This document shows positions 8,953 through 17,724 of a DNA stretch of 44,143 nt, piece by piece (within the stretch, counting starts at the first letter, position 1; each line of letters begins with the position of its first letter). Below the pieces are notes generated by a model. It searched no databases. It worked only from the letters and a program-made list of their open reading frames with translations, and was not told where the DNA came from. The stretch lies in NCBI GenBank assembly GCA_022824315.1, contig JAJEAC010000180.1, positions 1 to 44,143 on the forward strand. The letters run 5' to 3'. Origin of the DNA: Silicimonas sp. GTDB lineage: Bacteria; Pseudomonadota; Alphaproteobacteria; Rhodobacterales; Rhodobacteraceae. A program made the position numbers and the translations under genes.

Positions 8953-9482
8953 ATGACGATCTCCGCCGCGCTTGAACGGATCGAAGAACAGATGACGATC
9001 GCCAACCTGGCGGAGAGCACGCGCAAAGCGTACCGGCTGGAAATCCGTCGGTTCTACGAAAGCGTCGGCAAGGAGTCCTCCGAGGTTGCGGTCGCCGACC
9101 TGCGCGGCCAGGTGCTGGGACGGACCGAGAGCGGGTTGACGCCGGGTTGGTCAACATGTCGGCGGCGGCTCTGCGGTTCCTATTCCGCGACGCGCTGGAC
9201 CGTCCGAACCTCGTCAAGGGGTTCCGCAACCAGAGAATCCCGCGGAAGCTGCCGCGACACATGACGGTGGAGGAGATCGAGCGGCTGACCCAGGCGGTCA
9301 CCGACATCCGCTACCGAACGGCGATCACGCTCTCCTGCGGCGTCGACCTGCGGAAATCGGAGACCGTCGGCGTGACGGTCTCCGACTTCATCGGCGTCAG
9401 CAGGCGACGGAGGACGTGGACGCGATGCGGCGCGCGGAGACGGCGCAGGCGATGGCGGAGGGCGCGGAAACCGTGGCGTTGA
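8953..9482 (+). pseudogene. Frameshifted, truncated tyrosine recombinase/integrase
   Basis: The first frame from ATG 8953 encodes a SAM-like core-binding domain (MTIANLAESTRKAYRLEIRR, then KESSEVAVADLR). Near 9140 the reading jumps frame and continues as GLVNMSAAALRFLFRD, then RIPRKLPRHMTVEEIERLTQ and LSCGVDLRKSETVGVTVSDF, the start of the catalytic domain with its first Arg region. The His-x-x-Arg and Tyr parts are missing. The layout matches integrases often found with IS91/Tn-like elements and integron-like modules. It is inactive. Confidence 0.75.
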
Positions 9483-10439
9483 CAGACGCCGAGGCCGGGA
9501 CGCGGGTCAGGACGCTGCCCGTGGCGGAAGATGGGGGCGGACGCTGCGGCGCTCGTCAATGTGAAAATCCAGCACCTTCCATGCATTCCTCAAGGGCAGC
9601 CTCTTCTGTGTCATTCAATGCTCCTCGAATTGACCGCTGAAATCCGGGATGCGGAATGGCACTCTGAATAAAAACCAAAACCGGTTGCCCCGAGGGGGTG
9701 GCCGCCATGGTGAAACTGGGCGGCTACCTTGAGCGAAATTTGGTGCTTGCCATACGTGAAAATGGGCAGAACCGTAGGATCGCGACGTGCAGTCGCGGTC
9801 TTGTGGACCTTTGGCGCTGAGGATCTGGCCACGAGGCGCCAGCCGCACCTGCGCAAGCTCAATTGCGTCACTTCGCAGCTTTGGCTGACCGGTGCGCGGA
9901 ATCGCATCGTCGGCATTCACCCAATGTTGCTCATCGACGGCCTTATGCCCCAGGATTATGCTGCAACCGTTCCGGGGAAGGGCGGTCGCAAAGGGTGTCC
10001 GCCGGGCGCCCTGGGACGAGTCGCTCGGTCCGCTCCCTGCGAATCCGGGCGCATGGTACGCGCGGCTGCGGTATGCTTGGCGTCGCTGAAGTTGCAGGCA
10101 CCAGCTGAAGCGGGATGGTGCCGGGAGGGTGCTGCCGCCCGGCCGCGGTGCTGCCATGGTGTTGACACGGGACATGAAAGATCTGATGCGTTAAGAAAAA
10201 TAGAGCGATAGCAGTGTCATGAGAGGCATGCACTCGCCTTTTTGCAGGATCGAGAACGCTGGCCGAGTTGTTCGAAAGATGAAGATGGAAACCACCACAG
10301 AATTTCCTCGCCACCGTTCATGAAGCCGTGTAACGCGGCAGCAGGGGAATTGCATGCGCCAATTGCCGACCTGGACGGTCGGTGTTGAGAATTCTGCCAC
10401 GAGGCGATCAGACAACCTTCAGAACACGTAGGCGTTCAA
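9483..10439. other. Intergenic stretch without recognisable gene
   Basis: Several overlapping open frames exist on both strands, but none reads like a known protein and composition favours chance frames in G+C-rich DNA. It follows the broken recombinase and probably consists of degraded mobile-element sequence. The promoter for the downstream racemase gene must lie near its right end, but no convincing -35/-10 pair was picked out. Confidence 0.4.
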
Positions 10440-11252
10440 ATGTTTAAGTCCGGCGATGTAGTGTCATCCAGGTCCTGGGACCCGATCCTGGACGAGGGTC
10501 GCCATCATCGCGCCCGCCTCGGGTTCATTCTCATGTCTACGGATCTCGCGTCGGAAGCCGATTTCTTCGACATGGCTCCCGAGGGCGTTGCGGTGCACTT
10601 CACTCGGCTGAAGACCGAAGACCATACAACCAACGAAACGCTGTCGCGTCACATCGAACACATGGCGGATGCCGCGTCCCGCATACAGCCCGATCTGAAA
10701 CCGGATGTTGTCAGCTACAGCTGCACGAGCGGATCCATCGTGATCGGCGAGGATCGGGTCATGTCCGAAATCAGGAAGGGTGCGCCCTGGGCCCAGCCCA
10801 TGTGCCTCGTTCAGGGCGTGCTTGATGCACTGAACGAACTGCAGGTGAAGCAGCTCGTTGTGGGCACGCCGTATCTTGACGAGATAAACACTGCGGAAGC
10901 CGAGTATCTGCTGGGAAAGGGCTTTGACGTGCTGGATGTCCAGGGGCTCAACCTGAGCACCGGAACGGAAATGGGACAGGTTGCGCCGGAATACTGGAAG
11001 ACCTTCGCGATCGCGATCGACCTGCCGGACGCGGATGCGGTCTTTCTGAGTTGCGGCGGCATACGCGCGCTCGAAGTTGCCGAAGAGATTGAGCGGATCA
11101 TCGGCAAGCCGGTCATCACGTCCAACCAGGCACAGTTCTGGAGTTGCCTCCGCCGAGCCGGAATCACGGACGAGTTGAAAGGGTTTGGTCAGATCTTTTC
11201 CAAGCCCGGAGAGGTTCTTCTGCCGCAGAACCGGCAGATCAGGAGAGGTTAG
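10440..11252 (+). CDS. Asp/Glu racemase superfamily protein, maleate isomerase/EutA-like
   Basis: A 270-residue member of the Asp/Glu racemase, arylmalonate decarboxylase and maleate cis-trans isomerase superfamily. The two opposing catalytic cysteines are visible: C95 in SYSCTSGSIVIG and C205 in FLSCGGIRALEV. The N-terminal RARLGFIL and the C-terminal VITSNQAQFWSCLRRAG are also typical. Such enzymes racemise or isomerise small dicarboxylates or hydantoin-like compounds; EutA of ectoine clusters belongs here. It is first in a run of hydrolase genes, with the M20 gene beginning 15 nt after its stop. The ribosome-binding site is weak, and the exact substrate is unknown. Confidence 0.85.
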   Translation: MFKSGDVVSSRSWDPILDEGRHHRARLGFILMSTDLASEADFFDMAPEGVAVHFTRLKTEDHTTNETLSRHIEHMADAASRIQPDLKPDVVSYSCTSGSIVIGEDRVMSEIRKGAPWAQPMCLVQGVLDALNELQVKQLVVGTPYLDEINTAEAEYLLGKGFDVLDVQGLNLSTGTEMGQVAPEYWKTFAIAIDLPDADAVFLSCGGIRALEVAEEIERIIGKPVITSNQAQFWSCLRRAGITDELKGFGQIFSKPGEVLLPQNRQIRRG

Positions 11253-11266
11253 TCGAGGAGGTCCTT

Positions 11267-12421
11267 TTGGGTGCCGATGACTTCAGTTTGCCGGCGTTGA
11301 GGCACGACTTTCACCGCTTCCCCGAACTTGGATTCCGGGAAAGCCGCACGAAGGCCAAGATTGCGAAGTTTCTGCGTGAACATGGCCTCGAAGTGCATGT
11401 GGGCGTGGGCGTGGTGGGAGTCCTCCGGTCCGGCGATGGCAATCGGGCGATAGGATTGCGCGCGGACATGGATGCGCTTCCGATTCATGAGGCAAGCCGG
11501 CACGAATATCCGTCCGAAGCGCCTGGCGTCATGCATGCCTGTGGGCACGATGGTCACATGACCATGCTATTGGGGGCAGCTCGAACCCTCGCCGGAAACT
11601 CCGGTTTCAGCGGTACCGTCGTGTTCATTTTCCAGCCCAACGAAGAGCATGGCCTCGGCGCGCAGGCGATGCTCAAGGAGGGCTTACTGGAACGTTTCCC
11701 CATCGAGGAAGTCTACGCCTTGCACAATCTGCCCGGCGCGCCGGTCGGCCAAGTGTCAACTCGGCCCGGTCTGATTTGCTCCTCGGAAAGCCTGTTCGAA
11801 ATCTCAATCCGCGGCCAGGGCGGCCACGCCTCGATGCCGCAGGCCGGGCGCGATTCGATCACGGTGGGGGCGGAATTGGTGCTGGCTCTGCAGACAATCG
11901 TATCGCGCAAGCTGCCTCCCGGCACCGGGGCGGTGGTGTCGGTGACCGAATTTCTGACCGACGGTCAACGCAACGTGTTGCCGGGTGCGGTGACCTTGAA
12001 GGGTGACGTACGTGCCCGCAGCCCCGAAGATCGAAGCACCGTCGAGATCTTCATGCGCCAGATCGCAGAAGGTGTAGCATCGGCGCACGGTGTTTCTGTC
12101 ACTGTGGACTTCAGTACCGAATTCATCGAGACGATCAACGCTGCGGGACCGACGGAAGCCGTGATGCGCGCGGCTCGGAGCGCCGGGCTTGACATCATGT
12201 CGGACCGCCAGCCGATGAGTTTTTCCGAGGATTTTGCCCACTTTGCCGCTGCGGTTCCTGGCTGTTTCCTGCTCCTCGGCAACGGAGAGGTCGGAGCCCA
12301 CGGGCAACCGCTTCACTCGAACGAGTACGATTTCAATGACGACGTGTTGCCGATTGGAGTGGCGTTCTGGACGGAACTTGTCCGTGACCGCCTTCCCATT
12401 CAGCAAGAGGAAGGCCAATGA
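11267..12421 (+). CDS. M20 family amidohydrolase (hippurate hydrolase/aminoacylase-like)
   Basis: A 384-residue dinuclear-metal amidohydrolase. Metal ligands are visible in MHACGHDGHM (C92, H94), FQPNEEHGLG (E126, E127) and ALHNLPG (H153), with a late His in QPLHSNEYDFND. The lid/dimerisation domain lies in the middle (RGQGGHASMPQAGRDSI). The likely start is TTG at 11267, 5 nt behind GAGGAGG at 11255-11261; an ATG at 11144 would lie deep inside the preceding gene and add 41 unlikely residues. Expected chemistry is hydrolysis of an N-acyl or N-carbamoyl bond. The stop overlaps the next ATG by 4 nt. Confidence 0.9.
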   Translation: MGADDFSLPALRHDFHRFPELGFRESRTKAKIAKFLREHGLEVHVGVGVVGVLRSGDGNRAIGLRADMDALPIHEASRHEYPSEAPGVMHACGHDGHMTMLLGAARTLAGNSGFSGTVVFIFQPNEEHGLGAQAMLKEGLLERFPIEEVYALHNLPGAPVGQVSTRPGLICSSESLFEISIRGQGGHASMPQAGRDSITVGAELVLALQTIVSRKLPPGTGAVVSVTEFLTDGQRNVLPGAVTLKGDVRARSPEDRSTVEIFMRQIAEGVASAHGVSVTVDFSTEFIETINAAGPTEAVMRAARSAGLDIMSDRQPMSFSEDFAHFAAAVPGCFLLLGNGEVGAHGQPLHSNEYDFNDDVLPIGVAFWTELVRDRLPIQQEEGQ

Positions 12422-13569
12422 CAGAATTTTCTTCACGTATGCAGGCCTTTCGCGAGCGTCTTGCAGAAGCCGGAATCGACGTGGCGCTGATCACGGATGA
12501 CGACAATGTCTATTACCTGACCGGCTACTACGACTACCTGCACATGGAATTCGGTCGCCCGACGGTCCTGGCCGTGCCGTGCGATGGAGACAGCCTGCTC
12601 ATTACGCCGACAATCGACCTGAACTCCGCTCGGGCCTCAGCGCAGGTTGAGAGGATCGCACCCTGGAACGACGGGAAAGGAAACGAATGGCGCGAAGAAC
12701 TGCCAGGCATTGTCAAGAATGCGGTCCGTGTCGCCATCGAACCCGACCACATGCCGCCGGTTGTGCGCACTTTCGTCGACGAATTGGTGGAGTCCGAAAA
12801 ACTCACGAACGCGACAGACATCCTGGCCGATTTGAGGATGATCAAGTCGGACGATGAGCTGCAACTTGCCCGGCATGCCGGCCAGGTCGGCAAAGCCATG
12901 ATGGAGGCCGGCCGCGACGCGATCGCCGACGGCGTGCCGGAATACGAGGTGGCGATCGCCACGTCACAGGCCGGCACCCGCAAGGCGGCAGAACTGCTGT
13001 CGGCGCACTACGATGATGCCTACATGTCGCCCAACACCCATTTCCTTCAGATCATGGCCTCGGGCGAAACGATCATCAACACCCATCGCAGGGCCTCCAC
13101 CCGAATCATGCGACGGGGCGAACCCGTTTTCCTCTGTTTCTGCGGCATGACCAACTTTCACCGCTTCAAGCTGGGGTTTGACCGGACATTCTGGATCGGC
13201 GAGATCGCCGAAAAGTCACAGGCAGCGGTTTATGACGTGGCGGTAGCAAGCCAGAAGGCGGCACTGGACGCCCTGCGTCCAGGCGTGACTGCGGAAAGTG
13301 TTCATGCCGCCTATGCCGAGGTCATCGCGGGCGCTGGCTACGAATACCCGTTTCGGTGTGGACGGGCGACAGGGTTCAGTTTTCTCGAGAGGCCGCAACT
13401 GGTGACCGGGGATACCACGATCCTGCAACCCGGCATGGTTCTGGCTGTGGATGGATCGGTTTCGGTCGAGACGTTTCGCGCCCAGGTTGGCGACAGCGTT
13501 ATCGTAACCGAGGATGGCTGGGAGGCGATTACCGATCATCCCAAGACTCTGGAGGAGATCGTTTTGTAG
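12418..13569 (+). CDS. Creatinase/ectoine-hydrolase-like M24 protein lacking metal ligands
   Basis: A 383-residue pita-bread-fold protein. The N-terminal creatinase domain (LITDDDNVYYLTGYYDYL near 24-41) precedes the M24 catalytic domain. None of the five metal ligands of canonical M24 peptidases is present. The first-Asp region reads FLCFCGMTNFHRF, the usual GHG is GRATG near 315-319, and the usual EPG is VDGSV near 344-348. H223 in IINTHRR can be aligned with the catalytic His of creatinase. It is therefore a metal-independent C-N hydrolase of the creatinase type. Ectoine hydrolase DoeA/EutD is the closest thematic match because of the EutA-like neighbour. Ring opening or amidine hydrolysis is inferred, not shown. 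Confidence 0.82.
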   Translation: MTEFSSRMQAFRERLAEAGIDVALITDDDNVYYLTGYYDYLHMEFGRPTVLAVPCDGDSLLITPTIDLNSARASAQVERIAPWNDGKGNEWREELPGIVKNAVRVAIEPDHMPPVVRTFVDELVESEKLTNATDILADLRMIKSDDELQLARHAGQVGKAMMEAGRDAIADGVPEYEVAIATSQAGTRKAAELLSAHYDDAYMSPNTHFLQIMASGETIINTHRRASTRIMRRGEPVFLCFCGMTNFHRFKLGFDRTFWIGEIAEKSQAAVYDVAVASQKAALDALRPGVTAESVHAAYAEVIAGAGYEYPFRCGRATGFSFLERPQLVTGDTTILQPGMVLAVDGSVSVETFRAQVGDSVIVTEDGWEAITDHPKTLEEIVL

Positions 13570-14013
13570 GTGCGGTCAAGCCTTGGGTGCGCGCACTGCC
13601 ATGTCGAACTGAGTGTGCCTGCAATCCGGACGAACCGCGAGGTCTCTGCGGATGTGAAGCATCGATTGCGCTCCACGGAACCGACGATTGCCGCCGTGGC
13701 ATGCAGATCCATTCGGAAAACCTCGCAGCCGCCATCCACCATTGTGGATACAGCTGTTCCGAGGATGCTCCTGTTGGCAACATCAGCATCTGCATCCTTG
13801 GTCGCGTGATCGGCGGTCCGGGTACACTTGGAGAAGTGTCACGAATCCCGGTGGCTGAACCACCCAAGACATCGCAAACTGGCAACATGCAGCCGCCGAT
13901 GGGAGAAACGCAATGGCGCCCGGACACGTCTCATTCGACGCATTGTCGCGGCCACGCTGGCTCCAATGTCCGCGCGTGGCGGATGTTCAATCCGAAGGAG
14001 GAGCGAATTGGAA
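13570..14013 (+). other. 444-bp gap between the two M24 genes
   Basis: No recognisable gene. One plus-strand frame stays open across the gap and would encode a Cys-rich stretch (RTECACNPDEPRGLCGC and HHCGYSCSED), but it has no start or ribosome-binding site after 13569 and no known homologue by eye. It could be a deleted or decayed gene. Confidence 0.35.
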
Positions 14014-15189
14014 ATGAATCGTAGACCTTCGCCGCGCCGAGGCTTTGATACGGTCGAGTTCGAGACGCGCACGGCGGTCGCTCAAGGAATGATGAACAGG
14101 TTCGCGTTGGGTGCCATGCTTCTGTCGACCGAAGCCGAGGTTCGCTACTATTCGGGTTTCCACACGCCGTTCTGGCAAAGTCCGACGCGCCCCTGGTTTC
14201 TGCTCATACCGCTCCAAGGCAAACCGATCGCGATCATTCCCGAGATTGGGGCTGCTTGCATGGCCGCCACCTGGATCGACGACATCCGTACCTGGCCAGC
14301 CCCGCAGCCGGATGATGACGGCGTAACGCTATTGGCCGAAGCACTGAATGAAGTCGCCGGTGCCGACGGCAAGATCGGGAGTCCCATGGGGCACGAAACC
14401 CATGTTCGCATGCCCGCTGCCGACTTTGACCGGTTGCGAGCGCAGGTAGGGGTTGACCGCTTTGTCGATGCCACCGGCATTGTGCGCGCGCAAAGGATGG
14501 TGAAGTCAGAGGCCGAGATCGAAAAGATCGCCCATGTCTGCGCAATTGCGTCCGACTCATTTGAGGCGCTCCCTGGCTTTGTGCAGATCGGCGACACCGA
14601 ACGCCAGGCATTCGCCAAAATGCGGATCGACTTGTTGCAGCGCGGCGTCGATGACGTTCCCTATCTGGTCGGCGGGTCCGGCCTGGGCGGCATCGCGAGC
14701 ATAATTGAGCAGCCCAGCAACCGCGTTCTGGGTTCTGGAGAGGCCATGATGCTCGATACCGGGGCGGTCTTCGACGGGTATTTCTGCGACTTCGACCGGA
14801 ATTACGCTCTTGGAGACGTTTCGGACGATATGCGACGAGCCTACGACGCGGTTTATGCTGCTACCGAGGCGGGAATCGCTGCGGCGGTTCCCGGCGCAAG
14901 ATCAACCGACCTCTTTCAGGCCATGGCCGATGTATTGGCCGCAAATGGATCAAGCGAAGGAGACATTGGTCGCCTTGGCCACGGGCTTGGCATGCAATTG
15001 ACCGAATGGCCGTCGCACACACGCTTTGACAAGACTGTTCTCGATGTCGGAATGGTTGTCACGATAGAGCCGGGTATGTGTTTTGGCGACGGCAGGACCA
15101 TGGTGCATGAAGAAAATGTCGTGATCCGTGAGAATGGGGCTGAGCTTCTGACCCGCCGTGCGCCCGCGGAAATGCCGGTGATTGATTGA
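14014..15189 (+). CDS. M24 family metallopeptidase (Xaa-Pro dipeptidase-like)
   Basis: A 391-residue aminopeptidase P/prolidase-fold protein with complete metal ligands: D248 and D259 (MMLDTGAVFDGYFCDFDRNY), H323 (GHGLGMQLTEWPSH), E352 (TIEPGM) and E366 (MVHEENVVI). It may therefore act as a true di-metal hydrolase, unlike the M24 protein encoded just upstream. The ATG at 14014 is preceded by AGGAGGAG at 13996-14003; a TTG at 14008 is an alternative. Longer in-frame extensions upstream look noncoding. Substrates could be Xaa-Pro dipeptides or a related amide formed in the same pathway. Confidence 0.88.
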   Translation: MNRRPSPRRGFDTVEFETRTAVAQGMMNRFALGAMLLSTEAEVRYYSGFHTPFWQSPTRPWFLLIPLQGKPIAIIPEIGAACMAATWIDDIRTWPAPQPDDDGVTLLAEALNEVAGADGKIGSPMGHETHVRMPAADFDRLRAQVGVDRFVDATGIVRAQRMVKSEAEIEKIAHVCAIASDSFEALPGFVQIGDTERQAFAKMRIDLLQRGVDDVPYLVGGSGLGGIASIIEQPSNRVLGSGEAMMLDTGAVFDGYFCDFDRNYALGDVSDDMRRAYDAVYAATEAGIAAAVPGARSTDLFQAMADVLAANGSSEGDIGRLGHGLGMQLTEWPSHTRFDKTVLDVGMVVTIEPGMCFGDGRTMVHEENVVIRENGAELLTRRAPAEMPVID

Positions 15190-15588
15190 CGCGAATGGCA
15201 GCGATGGGTCCGGCCCGACTTTGCCGGGACTCTGCAAGCGGGTCGCCGAAACGTTGAATTTCGGTCAATGGGAGGACGAATGAGCGTTTCCTGAATCGGC
15301 ACCGCGGCATGGTGGAGGCCCGGAGTTCTCCAGATCGAGTTGAATGGGCTTGATTTGCATCAGCAATGTGTCAGAGACCAAGTACTGGTGTGGTGCGGTG
15401 CCGGGAGGTCGTCCAGCATTGCTTACGGAAGAGTCGCAGGCGATCCTTGCCAGCCAACGATTCACGAGTTGCAAGGCGCCACGAACGGGAGGCCCATGGT
15501 CTTGCGGTGCCCGACTGCATGTCAGCGGTCCAGTGGGTCCAGGGATTGAATGAGCCACGGGTCGGATGCGTCAAGGAAAGGAGAAGAA
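15190..15588. other. 399-bp gap before the PLP-enzyme gene
   Basis: No recognisable gene on either strand. A short open frame (from 15340) has no homologue that can be named. A second loss of coding sequence from this operon is possible. The ribosome-binding site of the next gene lies at its right end (AGGAG at 15579-15583). Confidence 0.35.
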
Positions 15589-17061
15589 ATGTTCCCCGGA
15601 CTGGAACAGAAGGTAGTCGATCATGCCGCGTATGATCGAAACGTCGAACAGCTGCGAAATGCCGGCGTAGTTCTTCCCAGGATTCTGGAACTTGCCGATC
15701 CCTCGGTTCATCTTGCCTCGAAATCCGTGGAAATCGCTGATGCCGATCCCGACGGGCCTGACACCCGCAATCTGTTTCGAGTGCACTGGCACAACGGCAC
15801 GGACCGGAGAAGCCTGGTCGATGTGCCGGAACACGTCGTTCTCCCGGAAGCCCTGACTGGAGTAAGGGCCAGGATAGCGGTGGCTTTGGGAAACCGCTTT
15901 CCGATGATCGGCACGCACAAGGTGCTTGCAGCCTATGGATGCCTGCTTCCGCGTCTTCTTTCCGGCGCCTTCGATGCAACCAGGCATCGGGCCGTCTGGC
16001 CGTCGACCGGCAACTATTGCCGTGGCGGTGTCGCGATCGCCACTTTGCTGGGGTGCCGATCCGTTGCGGTGCTGCCCGAGGGCATGAGCCGAGAACGGTT
16101 CGACTGGCTCAATCGGTGGCTTGCGGATCCCGAAGACATCCATTGCACGCCGGGTACTGAAAGCAACGTGAAGGAGATCTACGACGCCTGCAACGCCTTG
16201 GCCAAGGTTCCGGAGAACCTGATTCTCAACCAGTTCAGCGAATTTGGAAATTACATCATTCACCGCTCGGTTACCGGCCCGGCCCTGCAACGGATTTCCG
16301 AGCACTTGAACACCGATCACGATCTGCGCTTACGTGCATTCGTTGCTGCAAGCGGTTCAGGTGGAACGCTGGCGGCGGGGGAACACCTGAAACGCGTTCT
16401 CGGCACGGATATCGGTGTGATCGAAGCCCTGGAGTGCCCGACCCTGTTGTACAACGGCTATGGGGAACACAACATTCAGGGGATTGGGGACAAGCACGTC
16501 CCTCTGATCCACAATGTCATGGCGTCCGACTTCGTGATCGGTGTGTCAGGCAGCGCCTGCGACGGTTTGAACCTTCTGTTCAATACTTCGGCCGGGCGAA
16601 GATATCTCTCGGACCACCGGGGAATCGACCAGGACTTGGTGGCCAGCCTGGGAAATCTGGGGCTGTCGTCCATTGCCAATGTCCTAGGAGCGATCAAATA
16701 CGCCAGGTACATGGAACTGGGTGAACGTGACGTGGTGCTTACCGTGGCGACCGACGGGGCAGACATGTACCAGACCGAGATCGGCATTGCTGCGGACAAG
16801 CATTTCGGAGGCAGGTTTGACGAAGTCACCGCTGCCGAGACCTTTGGTCGCTATGTTCTTGGCACCGGCATCGATCACATGCAGGAGTTGCGTCGGTTTG
16901 ATAGGGAGCGCATCTTCAACTTGGGATATTATACTTGGGTCGAGCAGCAAGGCATTTCGCTGGAGGATTTTGATCGGCGCAGGGACCAGTCCTTCTGGGA
17001 TGGCCTGCTTGCCCTGGTCCCATTGTGGGATGATATGATCGCACGGTTCAACTGCAGCTAG
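15589..17061 (+). CDS. Fold-type II PLP-dependent enzyme (threonine synthase/TrpB-like lyase)
   Basis: A 490-residue PLP enzyme. The Schiff-base Lys is probably K111 in MIGTHKVLAAYG. The substrate/PLP loop is STGNYCRGG near 139-147, and the phosphate-binding glycine loop is ASGSGGTLAAG near 254-264. Compared with ordinary threonine dehydratases (about 330) it is long, with an N-terminal extension of about 100 residues and extra C-terminal segments. The start ATG at 15589 is 5 nt after AGGAG. Downstream of racemase and hydrolases it could perform a beta- or gamma-elimination releasing ammonia, which fits the amtB gene alongside. The exact reaction is unknown. Confidence 0.82.
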   Translation: MFPGLEQKVVDHAAYDRNVEQLRNAGVVLPRILELADPSVHLASKSVEIADADPDGPDTRNLFRVHWHNGTDRRSLVDVPEHVVLPEALTGVRARIAVALGNRFPMIGTHKVLAAYGCLLPRLLSGAFDATRHRAVWPSTGNYCRGGVAIATLLGCRSVAVLPEGMSRERFDWLNRWLADPEDIHCTPGTESNVKEIYDACNALAKVPENLILNQFSEFGNYIIHRSVTGPALQRISEHLNTDHDLRLRAFVAASGSGGTLAAGEHLKRVLGTDIGVIEALECPTLLYNGYGEHNIQGIGDKHVPLIHNVMASDFVIGVSGSACDGLNLLFNTSAGRRYLSDHRGIDQDLVASLGNLGLSSIANVLGAIKYARYMELGERDVVLTVATDGADMYQTEIGIAADKHFGGRFDEVTAAETFGRYVLGTGIDHMQELRRFDRERIFNLGYYTWVEQQGISLEDFDRRRDQSFWDGLLALVPLWDDMIARFNCS

Positions 17062-17724
17062 CTGAGCGTTGCCCGGCACTGAATTCTGCTTGCCTGCCTC
17101 ATCGACATGGCTCGAAAACCCGCGCTTGGAGTCGTCAGGCTGACAGTTGGCATCGCCGGATCTCTTCGACAGAGTCATATGTGACCAGAACGGGGAATTC
17201 GGCGTGCAGGTCAGCAGGAACATGATGCCGCTTCATGATCAAACAGCCGATGCATTTCACGCGCGTGGGTCGCGCGGGACAATTTTTTCTTGCTTTGTTC
17301 CTGTGATCCGGACAGGCATGCCTTGACGCGGGAAAGCGATGAAATCCAAGCCGGGTCATCGCGTTGATTGACGATTCCGCGTTACGCTTCTTGCCATGCA
17401 CGATTCACGGCAACTTGCGCTCGTTCCAGGCGGCAGGTGCAAAAGTTGCGCTTGTTGCGGAATGAAACCGGTGGATCTGGTGAAGCGTGCGATCTGTCTC
17501 GAAAGCGCCGGGGCTCACGTGTGCATGCAGGCGCAGCGCGCGGAGTGGGATGAGAGCGCGTTGCGCGATCCCTGAAGTCGCGGCCGCCGGGCAATGATCG
17601 TTACTCCGACACTAAGAAAGAGGCTGCCCGGCGGCACACCGGCCCGAAGGGCTCGGATTCGATGACGGCACTTCGGACCGATTCCTGATGCGCGGCGCAA
17701 GGATGCTCCGCGCTCGACAGGGAA
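17062..17724. other. Intergenic region between PLP-enzyme gene and amtB
   Basis: No recognisable gene in 663 bp lying between two convergent genes. It includes a perfect inverted repeat (17583-17635), listed separately. The remaining short open frames on both strands show no family resemblance. Confidence 0.45.
17583..17635. repeat. Perfect 11-bp inverted repeat between convergent genes
   Basis: GCCGCCGGGCA at 17583-17593 and its exact complement TGCCCGGCGGC at 17625-17635, separated by 31 nt. It sits 90-140 bp downstream of the amtB stop and 520 bp after the PLP-enzyme stop. It could act as a bidirectional terminator stem, or be the end of a small element. No U-tract is evident. Confidence 0.5.

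Noticed and set aside
8384..9307. 307-residue minus-strand open frame over the IS and integrase remnants
   Set aside because: Does not follow the frames in which transposase motifs appear and runs antisense to the integrase relic.
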